Positions 24,362 through 31,710 of a stretch of DNA of 34,729 nucleotides are shown here, in pieces (within the stretch, counting starts at the first letter, position 1; each line of letters starts with the position of its first letter). Position numbers and translations under genes: made by a program. The stretch lies in the NCBI GenBank assembly GCA_964483785.1, contig CAZACW010000019.1, positions 1 to 34,729 of the forward strand, read 5' to 3'. This DNA is from JABDGZ01 sp964483785. GTDB taxonomy: Bacteria > Omnitrophota > Gorgyraeia > Zapsychrales > Fredricksoniimonadaceae. Under the pieces are notes generated by a model, which saw only the letters and a list, made by a program, of their open reading frames with translations, made no database searches and was not told the origin of the DNA.

Positions 24362-25403
24362 AAAAGCCGCGGAAGCGATCTTTAACGGACTGCAGGCCAA
24401 GGGCGCCGGCTTCGAGGCCAGGCTGGCCGATGCGCTGGACTACACCAACCCCTTTTTTAAAAAGTCCTACCCGGGCGTTTACGCATTTTTGGTGACTAAG
24501 CTTCCCTGGCTCTGGGGGTTCTTTTTCGGATTGCTTGACATCAACTGGCTGCAGCCCGCCGTGCGTTGTCTGCGGCGCTGTTACAATGGTTTAAACGCCG
24601 GGGCCCTGCACCGGTTTTTGATCGCGGAGAAATTCGACGCCGTCATCACGACGCAGTTTTTGTCGGCGGAGGTGGCGGCGCACCTTAAGCGCAGCGGCCA
24701 AATCGCCTCCAAGGTGGTTTGTGTCGTGACGGATTATGCGGTACACCACGTCTGGGTGAATGAAGGCATTGACCTTTACTGCGCGGGTTTGGACCATACG
24801 AAAAATAGATTGATGGCCCTGGGGGTCGCGCCGGAAAAAATATGCACAAGCGGCATCCCGGTGGATTTGAAATTTGTACAGGCGCAGGATGCCAAGGCCT
24901 TAAAGATGAAATTGGGCCTCCAGGACGGCCCCATGACGGTGTTGGTCGTGACCGGGTCCTTCGGCATGGGTCCCATCGAAAGCTTGATGGATCTTTTGGT
25001 CAAGTATCAGGTCATCATCGTCTGCGGGCATAATCAAAATTTGTACGCGAAATTAAAGCCAAGGTCCGATGCCAAGACCCATGTCCTGGGCCTGGTGCAT
25101 AACATGGATGAGCTCATGTCCGTCGCTGATGTCATGGTGACCAAGGCCGGGGGATTGTCCCTGGCGGAAGCCCTGGTCAAAAAACTGCCCATGATTTTTT
25201 TCAGCGCCATCCCGGGCCAGGAAACCGGCAATATCGAAATCTTGAAATCCTATCATGTGGCGCAGGGCCAAAGCAGCCTGCCGCAGATTGCCGAGATCAT
25301 CCGCGCCTGGCAAGCCCATCCCGAGCATTTGGACGCGGTCCGCCGGCGCATGGCAGAGCTGGCCAGACCCCTGGCCGTCGAAGACATCATTGCCCTCCTA
25401 TGA
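24318..25403 (+). CDS. MGDG-synthase/UgtP-like glycosyltransferase (GT28 type)
   Basis: 361 residues from ATG 24318 (MKILVIHASAGAGHKKAAEAIFNGL). The AGAGH motif, LADALDYTNPFF, ITTQFLSAEVAAHLK, VVTDYAVHHVWVNEGIDLYCAG and TKAGGLSLAEALVKKLPMIFF are typical of plant and bacterial diacylglycerol glucosyl/galactosyltransferases, related to MurG. It probably transfers a sugar to a lipid acceptor at the cytoplasmic membrane. The start overlaps gmhB by 44 bp and the stop overlaps priA as ATGA. Confidence 0.85.
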   Translation: MKILVIHASAGAGHKKAAEAIFNGLQAKGAGFEARLADALDYTNPFFKKSYPGVYAFLVTKLPWLWGFFFGLLDINWLQPAVRCLRRCYNGLNAGALHRFLIAEKFDAVITTQFLSAEVAAHLKRSGQIASKVVCVVTDYAVHHVWVNEGIDLYCAGLDHTKNRLMALGVAPEKICTSGIPVDLKFVQAQDAKALKMKLGLQDGPMTVLVVTGSFGMGPIESLMDLLVKYQVIIVCGHNQNLYAKLKPRSDAKTHVLGLVHNMDELMSVADVMVTKAGGLSLAEALVKKLPMIFFSAIPGQETGNIEILKSYHVAQGQSSLPQIAEIIRAWQAHPEHLDAVRRRMAELARPLAVEDIIALL

Positions 25404-27145
25404 TCGCACAGATTGTATTTGATCTGCCCCTGGACGGGCCGTTTGATTATTTGGTCCCGGACGCTTTGGCCTCCAAGGCCGCCGTCGGCTGGCGCGCCAA
25501 GGTGTCCTTCGGCCGTAAAATCCAGACCGGTTTCGTGGTCGGCTTGATCGCGCAAAGTTCGCTCCCTCAACTTAAGCCCATTTTGTCCCTGCCTGATTCT
25601 GCCGCGGCCTTTAATAATTTGGACCTTGAATTTGCCGGAAATTTCAGCGCCTATTACGGCTGCAGTCTGGGCCAGGCCCTGGGGACCATGCTGCGCCATC
25701 AAAAAGTCCCTGTGCCTTCCGTCTCCAGGGCGCACAAGCCGCAAAATTTTTTTTACCGCTGCCATCCGGACGCTTACGCGGACAAAATCCGGGAGATCCT
25801 CCAAAGCCGCGCCCGTCCTGCCGAGTCCCATTTTTTAATACTGGTCCCTGATATTTTCCACAGCCAGGCCCTGGCGTCCCGGCTCAATGGTCTTCCTGTT
25901 CAAATCGGCACGCGCTCAAGCGTCTTTGAAAGCGACGGCCGATTTGACGGTGTCATCATGGTGGACCAGGAAGACCCTTCCTACAAGCAAGAGCAGATGC
26001 CCATGTATGACACCACCCAGGTCCTGCTTGAGCGCAGCCGCCTTTATGGATTTGATGTCTGCTTCCTGGGGATTTCTCCGTCGGTGGAAATCATGGCCAT
26101 GGCCCGGGAGGGAGAGATCCAGCTGGTGGATGAAGGTTCTTCTTGGCTTGCGGCCTTTAAGCTCGTGGATTTGACAAATTATAAATCCGTACCAGGCCTG
26201 GTCTCCCCGCCGGTGCGCGATGCCCTGGAAGCTTCCTTGAAAGCCGGGCACAAAAGCCTTTTTCTGTTAAACCGCAGGGGGTCTTACCGCATGACCCGCT
26301 GCACGGATTGCGGGGCCATTTTAAACTGCCATCGCTGTGACAGCCCGCTTTATTTTTCCAGGTCCGAGGGGAAATTTTTGTGCCGCCATTGCACCTTCAG
26401 TGTCCCGGGGGACACGGTCTGCCCGGCCTGCCGTAAACCCAGCTGGCGCTCCTACGGCATCGGGGTGGAACAATTGCAGGCGGAATTGAAAAAAATTTTT
26501 TCCAAGGCCAGGATCGCTTTTTTTGAACGTCCGGCCCGCGCCGCAGCGAAGAGTGCCGCGGCCAAACCTTCTTTAACGGAATTCGACATTCTCATTGCCA
26601 CCCAGGCGGTGCTGCGTTTTCAAGGACAGTGGAAAGCCCAGACCCTTGCTTTCATCGATTTTGACAGCCAGCTTAACCGTTTGGACATGCGCTCGGCCTT
26701 TCAGGCCTACAGCCTGGCCCTGCATATCAGCGCCATGGCTTCAGGTCCGGTGTGGATCCAGACCCGCAACAGCCATCATTATGTTCTGCAGAGCCTGGCG
26801 CACGGCCGACCGCAGGAATTCTACGACGAGGAATTGAAATTACGCAAGGAACTGGGATTCAGCCCGTTCAAGCACTGGGTCAAGATCACTTGGCGGGGTA
26901 AAACCGAAAAATCCGCCCGGGCCCAGGCCCAAGAGATGTATAATCAATTAAACCATGCATCGGGTGAAGGGATGGTCCTGACCCCGCCGCAGGCTGAGGC
27001 CGTGTCCAAGAAACGCGGCCAATACCGTTTCCATGTGATGGTGCAGGCTAAGAGCGTGCCCGAGGCGATGACATTCATCAAATCCGCCATGCGCCAGACC
27101 AAACGCCAAAGCCGGGTGATCGTGACCTTCGAGATAGACCCTTGA
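25400..27145 (+). CDS. priA: PriA-like primosomal protein N' with degenerate helicase site
   Basis: 581 residues against about 700-800 for PriA, the replication-restart helicase. The N-terminal DNA-binding domain (IVFDLPLDGPFDYLVPD..GWRAKVSFGRK) and the zinc region with four Cys pairs (CTDC at 301-304, CHRC, CRHC, CPAC) are intact, as is the C-terminal domain (YDEELKLRKELGFSPFKHWVKI). The ATPase is broken: no GxxGxGKT is found where motif I should be (about residues 110-130, NFFYRCHPDAYADKI), DEEH is DQED (189-192), GSATPS is GISPSV, and the segment between motif Ia and GTRSSVF is shortened. No frameshift is seen. It resembles the helicase-dead PriA described for actinobacteria. Probably a primosome scaffold; confidence moderate for the role. 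Confidence 0.85.
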   Translation: MIAQIVFDLPLDGPFDYLVPDALASKAAVGWRAKVSFGRKIQTGFVVGLIAQSSLPQLKPILSLPDSAAAFNNLDLEFAGNFSAYYGCSLGQALGTMLRHQKVPVPSVSRAHKPQNFFYRCHPDAYADKIREILQSRARPAESHFLILVPDIFHSQALASRLNGLPVQIGTRSSVFESDGRFDGVIMVDQEDPSYKQEQMPMYDTTQVLLERSRLYGFDVCFLGISPSVEIMAMAREGEIQLVDEGSSWLAAFKLVDLTNYKSVPGLVSPPVRDALEASLKAGHKSLFLLNRRGSYRMTRCTDCGAILNCHRCDSPLYFSRSEGKFLCRHCTFSVPGDTVCPACRKPSWRSYGIGVEQLQAELKKIFSKARIAFFERPARAAAKSAAAKPSLTEFDILIATQAVLRFQGQWKAQTLAFIDFDSQLNRLDMRSAFQAYSLALHISAMASGPVWIQTRNSHHYVLQSLAHGRPQEFYDEELKLRKELGFSPFKHWVKITWRGKTEKSARAQAQEMYNQLNHASGEGMVLTPPQAEAVSKKRGQYRFHVMVQAKSVPEAMTFIKSAMRQTKRQSRVIVTFEIDP

Positions 27146-27162
27146 AGAGGAGTTTTCAAAGC

Positions 27163-28098
27163 ATGCGCATTATTTTTTTCGGCAGTGATGATTTTGCCGC
27201 GGTGCATTTGGATCAATTGATCAAGGCCGGGCATGAGGTTTCAGCCTGCGTCTGCGGCCCGGACAAGCCGCAAGGCCGGGGCATGAAGCTGGCTGTTTCG
27301 CCCATCAAGAAAATGGCGCAGGAGAAATCCATCACCTGCTTACAGCCTCCCACGCTGAAAGATAAAAATACCGTCCAGGAATTAAATTCTTTTAAGGCGG
27401 ATTTGTTTGTGGTGGTGGCCTACGGCCGGCTTTTGACCCAGGAGATCCTGGATTTGCCCAGGCTTCTTTGTTTGAATGTGCATGGTTCGCTCTTGCCCCG
27501 CTATCGGGGTGCGGCACCCATCAACTGGGCCATTCTTAACGGCGAGCAGGAGACCGGCGTCACCCTCCAAAAGGTGGCCTTGGCCCTGGATGCGGGGGAC
27601 ATTGTGGCCCAGAAAACCATGGCCATCGGGCCTGACGAGGACTCCGCGCAACTGCGCCGGCGCATGGCAGGAGTGGGGGCGCAGTTATTGGCCGACATTT
27701 TGCGGCAATTTCCGACGGGCGACTTTCCCTTGACGCCCCAGGATGAAGGCAGGGTGAGCTGGGCGCCCAAGATCACCAAGGACATGGGCCTCATCAATTG
27801 GAACAGGCCCGCAGAAGAGATTGTCAATCAGGTGCGGGGCCTTCAGCCCTGGCCCGGGGCGCAAACGATGTATCAAGGGAAAATGCTTAAAATCGCCAAG
27901 GCCCGCGTTTCTGCCGGCGGCCAGGGCCCTGGCCGGCCGGGTCAAATCGTTCAAGTCAGCAAGGACGGGTTTTATGTGGCTTGCCGGGACACTGCCATCC
28001 TGGTCCTGGAGGTCCAGCCGCAAGCAGGGAAGCTGATGAGCTCTGGCAGTTTTACAGCCGGGTATAAAATAGCTCAAGGACATATACTCCCGTCTTAA
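27163..28098 (+). CDS. fmt: Methionyl-tRNA formyltransferase
   Basis: 311 residues. Transfers formyl from 10-formyl-tetrahydrofolate to initiator Met-tRNA. Start at ATG 27163 with GAGGAG ten bases upstream rather than TTG 27142, which overlaps priA. N-terminal FFGSDDFAAVHLDQL, catalytic region LNVHGSLLPRYRGAAPINWAILNGEQETGVTLQKV (the Asn, His and following residues of the active site), DAGDIVAQ, and a C-terminal OB-like domain from about residue 205. priA-fmt is a common bacterial neighbourhood. Confidence 0.93.
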   Translation: MRIIFFGSDDFAAVHLDQLIKAGHEVSACVCGPDKPQGRGMKLAVSPIKKMAQEKSITCLQPPTLKDKNTVQELNSFKADLFVVVAYGRLLTQEILDLPRLLCLNVHGSLLPRYRGAAPINWAILNGEQETGVTLQKVALALDAGDIVAQKTMAIGPDEDSAQLRRRMAGVGAQLLADILRQFPTGDFPLTPQDEGRVSWAPKITKDMGLINWNRPAEEIVNQVRGLQPWPGAQTMYQGKMLKIAKARVSAGGQGPGRPGQIVQVSKDGFYVACRDTAILVLEVQPQAGKLMSSGSFTAGYKIAQGHILPS

Positions 28099-28102
28099 GC
28101 CG

Positions 28103-28111
28103 TGTTATAAT
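28103..28111 (+). promoter_or_regulatory. Extended -10 promoter for the galT-like pair, leaderless
   Basis: TG-T-TATAAT (28103-28111) ends 7 bp before ATG 28119, so the transcript would begin at or next to the start codon. No good -35 at 16-18 bp. No ribosome-binding site is seen before ATG 28119. Confidence 0.5.
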
Positions 28112-28118
28112 CGTTGCC

Positions 28119-29093
28119 ATGTCTCAACTGAGAAAAGACCCCATCGTCAACCGCTGGACCATCATCGCCACTGAGCGGGCCAGACGTCCGGCGGCCTTTG
28201 TCGACACCATGTCCGTGGATACGGACCAGAAAGACTGCCCTTATTGCCGGGACATCGCCAAACCCGGCATCTTTGAACTCCATGGCGTCAAGGTCATCAA
28301 CAGCACCAATCCCATTTTAAACGATAAAAAGCCTTTTGAGCGCCACGGCCAGGGCCTTTACGATGTCTGCCACAGCTACGGCTTTCATGAAGTCGTGCTG
28401 GAGACGCCGGAGCATACCGCCAATATGGCGGACCTTTCCGTCGGACAAATCCAGGCGGTCCTGCAGACCTACGCGGCGCGCATGCAGGTCCACCGTAAAA
28501 ATTTGTTTGTGGAATATGTCTTGGCCTATAAAAATTATGGTGTTGCCGCCGGCAGCCGCAGCATCGGCCACGCGCGCTCGCAGATCATGGCTGTGCCGGT
28601 CTTGCCCATGCGCGTCCATGACAAGATCAGCGGCGCACAGAAATATTTCGAATACCATGAGCGCTGCCTTTTTTGCGACATGGTGGGCCAGGAGCTCAAG
28701 CACCGGGAGCGGGTGGTCTGTGAAAATGACCATTTTATCGTGGTCACCCCTTTTGCCTCGCGCTTTCCCTTTGAGACCTGGGTCCTGCCCAAGGACCATC
28801 ATTGCGATTTTGCCGACGGGATCGAGGGCCGCGAAGAGTCCCTGGCCGCCGCCATGAAGGAGATTTTGATGCGCTTTAAAATCGGCTTGAACGACCCCGC
28901 GTACAATTACATGATCCAGACCTGCCCGGTCAAAAACGCCTCGAGCTTCAAGCACGCCTACCATTGGCACATGGAAATCATGCCGCGCCTGACCCGGGTG
29001 GCCGGGTTTGAGCGGGGCACGGGCTTTTACATTTGTCCCATCCCGCCGGAAATGTCCGCGGCCCATTTAAAAGAGGTGGATTGGCATGCCTGA
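28119..29093 (+). CDS. GalT-family protein lacking the nucleophilic histidine
   Basis: 324 residues, HIT-superfamily galactose-1-phosphate uridylyltransferase fold. Shared features: LRKDPIVNRWTIIA start, CPYC zinc pair, GFHEVVLETPEH, a second CLFCD, and the C-terminal HAYHWHMEIMPRL. The family active site HxHxQ, whose second His forms the uridylyl intermediate, reads H-A-R-S-Q (His 151, Arg 153), so the nucleophile is replaced by arginine. It overlaps a second GalT that has an intact site by 8 bp. Likely a paralogue with altered chemistry, a regulatory subunit, or an inactive partner. Confidence 0.8.
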   Translation: MSQLRKDPIVNRWTIIATERARRPAAFVDTMSVDTDQKDCPYCRDIAKPGIFELHGVKVINSTNPILNDKKPFERHGQGLYDVCHSYGFHEVVLETPEHTANMADLSVGQIQAVLQTYAARMQVHRKNLFVEYVLAYKNYGVAAGSRSIGHARSQIMAVPVLPMRVHDKISGAQKYFEYHERCLFCDMVGQELKHRERVVCENDHFIVVTPFASRFPFETWVLPKDHHCDFADGIEGREESLAAAMKEILMRFKIGLNDPAYNYMIQTCPVKNASSFKHAYHWHMEIMPRLTRVAGFERGTGFYICPIPPEMSAAHLKEVDWHA

Positions 29094-30081
29094 GCTTAGA
29101 CGCGACCCGGTGGTCGGCCGCTGGGTGATCATCGACAGCGACCATTTGAAAGGCCCGTCGGATTTTCCCAAGGACGACAATACGCCCACCCGCCAGGAAA
29201 TCTGCCCTTTCTGCCCCGGACGGGAGCACCAGACCCCCAAAGAGGTGGATGCGGTGCGCCATCCTGAAAGCACGGCGGATGCGCCGGGCTGGCTGGTGCG
29301 GACCGTGCCCAATAAATTTCCGGTCTTAAGCCCGGACGGTCTTCTGCAGAAGGAGGGCCTGGGGATTTATGACCAGATGACCGGGATCGGCGCCCATGAA
29401 GTGCTGATCGAAGGCCCGGAGCACCTTAAGAGCGCCGCGGAATTGTCCCCGGAGGAAATGCGGGCGATGATCAGCCAGTACCACCGGCGCCTGCATCTGT
29501 TGGCCGGGGACGGGCGGTTTAAATATGTGATGATCTTCAAGAATTTCGGCTCCTCGGCCGGCGCCACGGTGGAGCATACCCACAGCCAGATCATCGCCCT
29601 GCCCATGGTGCCTAAGTCCGTGCTGGAAGAGATCAAGGGCGCAGAGCATTACCATCAATACCGCGGCCGCTGTGTCTTTTGCGACGTGATCGCCCAGGAA
29701 TACCAGGACAAGGAGCGCATCGTCGCTGAGAACACCAGCTTTCTGGCCTTTTGCCCCTTTGCCCCGCGCTACGCCTTTGAGATCTGGATCATCCCCAAGG
29801 TGCACGGCGCGGATTTCGCCCACGCGGATGAATTCGTCCGTTCCCATCTGGCCCAAATCCTGCAGGACGTGCTCAAAAAAGTCAAGAAGGTGCTGGGCAA
29901 CCCTTCCTATAATTATTATCTGCACACGGCACCGATCGGGTATGAGAACCCGGCCTGTTACCATTGGCACATCGAGATCATCCCCAAATTGACCCGCAGT
30001 GTTGGTTTTGAATGGGGCACCGGACTGCACATCGTGCCCACCTACCCCCAGGACGCGGCCCGCTTTTTAAGGGAGGCGTAA
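29086..30081 (+). CDS. galT: Galactose-1-phosphate uridylyltransferase (intact active site)
   Basis: 331 residues. Start LRRDPVVGRWVIIDSDH, CPFC zinc pair, GAHEVLIEGPEH, SSAGATVEHTHSQI with the active-site HTH at residues 164-166 (nucleophile His 166), CVFCD, and CYHWHIEIIPKL. Exchanges UMP between UDP-glucose and galactose 1-phosphate (or a related sugar phosphate), linking galactose to the UDP-sugar pool used upstream. No galK or galE is identified in the window. Translationally coupled to the preceding paralogue. Confidence 0.85.
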   Translation: MPELRRDPVVGRWVIIDSDHLKGPSDFPKDDNTPTRQEICPFCPGREHQTPKEVDAVRHPESTADAPGWLVRTVPNKFPVLSPDGLLQKEGLGIYDQMTGIGAHEVLIEGPEHLKSAAELSPEEMRAMISQYHRRLHLLAGDGRFKYVMIFKNFGSSAGATVEHTHSQIIALPMVPKSVLEEIKGAEHYHQYRGRCVFCDVIAQEYQDKERIVAENTSFLAFCPFAPRYAFEIWIIPKVHGADFAHADEFVRSHLAQILQDVLKKVKKVLGNPSYNYYLHTAPIGYENPACYHWHIEIIPKLTRSVGFEWGTGLHIVPTYPQDAARFLREA

Positions 30082-30095
30082 AGGCCTTTGAATAT

Positions 30096-30123
30096 TTGAC
30101 AATTCAGGGCTTTTCAGTAGAAT
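30096..30123 (+). promoter_or_regulatory. Sigma70 promoter of tRNA-Phe
   Basis: TTGACA (30096-30101), 16-bp spacer, TAGAAT (30118-30123), 27 bp before the tRNA. The -35 box is a perfect consensus. Confidence 0.75.
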
Positions 30124-30150
30124 AAGCTTCTTATTTGTCCCGCATTTCAT

Positions 30151-30226
30151 GCCGAGATAGCTCAGGTAGTAGAGCGCAGGACTGAAAATCCTGGCGTCCC
30201 CAGTGCAAGTCTGGGTCTCGGCACCA
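30151..30226 (+). tRNA. tRNA-Phe (anticodon GAA)
   Basis: 76 nt. Acceptor GCCGAGA/TCTCGGC, D-arm GCTC..GAGC, anticodon stem CAGGA/TCCTG with loop CTGAAAA (anticodon GAA), T-arm CCCAG/CTGGG. The 3' ACCA is encoded. A palindrome follows 26 bp downstream. Confidence 0.97.
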
Positions 30227-30252
30227 TTTAAGGCCATCCCAATAGTTGAAAA

Positions 30253-30281
30253 ACCATCACAACCCCGGGGGTTGTGATGGT
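30253..30281. repeat. 29-bp palindrome family, copy downstream of tRNA-Phe
   Basis: Arms ACCATCACAACCCC (30253-30266) and GGGGTTGTGATGGT (30268-30281) around G 30267. Pairing extends three bases outward as AAA/TTT, followed by TC. It may serve as the terminator of the tRNA, and it forms the left border of the segment carrying the ATPase gene. Confidence 0.9.
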
Positions 30282-30299
30282 TTTCTTAATGTTCCAATC

Positions 30300-30347
30300 G
30301 GACAAATATGAAATCATATTGCAGATTTGTCCATTTCATGGTATCCT
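30300..30347 (+). promoter_or_regulatory. Dyad operator overlapping a leaderless promoter for the ATPase gene
   Basis: GGACAAAT (30300-30307) and ATTTGTCC (30325-30332) form an inverted repeat; inside it ATATGA (30306-30311) and TCATAT (30314-30319) form another. TTGCAG (30319-30324), 17-bp spacer and extended -10 TGG-TATCCT (30339-30347) overlap it. The -10 ends 6 bp before ATG 30354. The layout suggests repression by a dimeric regulator, possibly autoregulation. Confidence 0.5.
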
Positions 30348-30353
30348 TTCATT

Positions 30354-31571
30354 ATGTTTAAACGGGACCTATTAACAGAGATTCAACAAGCAGCCAAAGA
30401 GTATCCTGTGATGACCATCACTGGCCCGCGCCAATCCGGAAAAACGACCTTGGCACAAATGGCTTTTGGCAAAAAAGCCTATGTTAACCTTGAAGAGCCA
30501 GCTGCCAGAAGATTGGCTGTTGAAGATCCAAAAGGGTTTTTGAGCCAATATCCTGATGGCGTAATCATTGATGAGGCGCATAAAGCCCCAGAAATTTTTT
30601 CTTATATACAAGTTTCTGCGGATAAGTTAAAGAAGAAAGGCCATTATATTCTCACGGGTTCATACCATTTTTTGCTTTTAGAAGCTGTTTCTCAATCCTT
30701 GGCTGGTCGCGTTGCGATATATCATTTATTGCCTATGGGTTTCGATGAGCTCAAGAGAGCCAAAGTTTTTCCTGCCACTTTAAATGAGCTGATACGTACA
30801 GGATTTTATCCGAGAATTTACGATCAAGCATTAAACACTTATAAGTGGTATGGTAACTATGTGAACACCTACCTTGAGCGAGATGTGCGTTCCATGAAAC
30901 AGGTCAATGATCTCATGGTTTTCCAGCGCTTCATGAGATTGGTTGCAGCCCGCAGCGGTACGGTTTTAAATTACGCCAGCATAGCCAATGATTTAGGGGT
31001 GTCATCCAATACCATTAAAGGATGGGTATCGATTTTAGAAGCCAGTTTTATCGTTTTTTTGCTGGCACCTTATCACCGTAATTTCAATAAACGCTTGGTC
31101 AAAAGTCCAAAGATTTATTTTTATGACACAGGTTTATTGTGCTACTTATTGGATGTACATAATGACGCCGTGTTGGATTTGCATCCCCTCAAAGGGCAGA
31201 TTTTTGAAACCTTGATCGTGTCTGAATTGATGAAACAATACTACCATCACGGTCTTAATCCAAGGCTATACTTTTGGCGGGATAAAACGGGTCATGAAAT
31301 CGATTGTGTCATAGAAAGAGGGACGCAAATCATCCCCATAGAAATCAAATCCGGCAGTACAGTCAACGCTAATTATTTTGATAATCTCGATTACTGGAAG
31401 AAATTAAATAAAACCAATTTTAGTTATGTGCTTTATGGTGGGAATACAGTGCATAAACGCCATGAATGTTTGATTTTACCCTATGACCAGACACAAGGCT
31501 TGGTTAAAAACATGCAGGGTGCCTTAAAAGGTATGGATACCAATTTCGAACGGGAAAAGGACAGGCTATAA
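30354..31571 (+). CDS. AAA-type ATPase with DUF4143-like C-terminal domain
   Basis: 405 residues from ATG 30354. N-terminal ATPase: Walker A GPRQSGKT (24-31), Walker B VIIDEAH (70-76), ILTGSYHFLL (sensor-like; the family often has GSSS/GSQ here), QSLAGRVAIYHLLPMGFDEL. The C-terminal region has a winged-helix-like segment (NYASIANDLGVSSNTIKGWVSILEASFIVFLLAPY) and a PD-(D/E)XK-like core: E in FETLIVSELM, HEIDCVIE, IEIKSG. This is a common prokaryotic family, often patchily distributed, of unsettled function. Composition is more AT-rich than the adjacent genes and it is bracketed by two palindromes next to a tRNA gene, which suggests lateral acquisition. Confidence 0.88.
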   Translation: MFKRDLLTEIQQAAKEYPVMTITGPRQSGKTTLAQMAFGKKAYVNLEEPAARRLAVEDPKGFLSQYPDGVIIDEAHKAPEIFSYIQVSADKLKKKGHYILTGSYHFLLLEAVSQSLAGRVAIYHLLPMGFDELKRAKVFPATLNELIRTGFYPRIYDQALNTYKWYGNYVNTYLERDVRSMKQVNDLMVFQRFMRLVAARSGTVLNYASIANDLGVSSNTIKGWVSILEASFIVFLLAPYHRNFNKRLVKSPKIYFYDTGLLCYLLDVHNDAVLDLHPLKGQIFETLIVSELMKQYYHHGLNPRLYFWRDKTGHEIDCVIERGTQIIPIEIKSGSTVNANYFDNLDYWKKLNKTNFSYVLYGGNTVHKRHECLILPYDQTQGLVKNMQGALKGMDTNFEREKDRL

Positions 31572-31617
31572 AGAGAGTATTTTTTTGGAATTCGTATTTT
31601 ATCAACAACCATTCACG

Positions 31618-31646
31618 ACCATCACAACCCCGGGGGTTGTGATGGT
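31618..31646. repeat. 29-bp palindrome family, copy downstream of the ATPase gene
   Basis: Arms ACCATCACAACCCC (31618-31631) and GGGGTTGTGATGGT (31633-31646) around G 31632, 46 bp after the ATPase stop, followed by TTTCC. There is no outward extension. Together with the copy at 30253 it brackets the ATPase gene. The rest of the 139-bp gap is AT-rich with no gene. Confidence 0.9.
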
Positions 31647-31695
31647 TTTCCAAATCAAAATAATTACTATTCTTCCCTCGGCCGGGCCCTGCCTG

Positions 31696-31704
31696 TGTTA
31701 GAAT
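31696..31704 (+). promoter_or_regulatory. Extended -10 promoter, leaderless, for the spermidine-synthase-like gene
   Basis: TG-T-TAGAAT (31696-31704) ends 6 bp before ATG 31711. No clear -35. Nearly the same sequence and spacing as at 28103. Confidence 0.45.
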
Positions 31705-31710
31705 TTTTTG

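Noticed and set aside
27142..27162. fmt start at TTG 27142
   Set aside because: It overlaps priA and adds residues atypical for Fmt; ATG 27163 has GAGGAG upstream.
10701..31646. CRISPR array made of the 29-bp repeats
   Set aside because: Copies are kilobases apart with genes between them, and no cas genes are present.
30253..31646. Insertion sequence carrying the ATPase as transposase
   Set aside because: The protein has Walker A/B and DUF4143-like features, no transposase catalytic core is seen, and no target-site duplications flank the palindromes. Only a cassette-like hypothesis remains.
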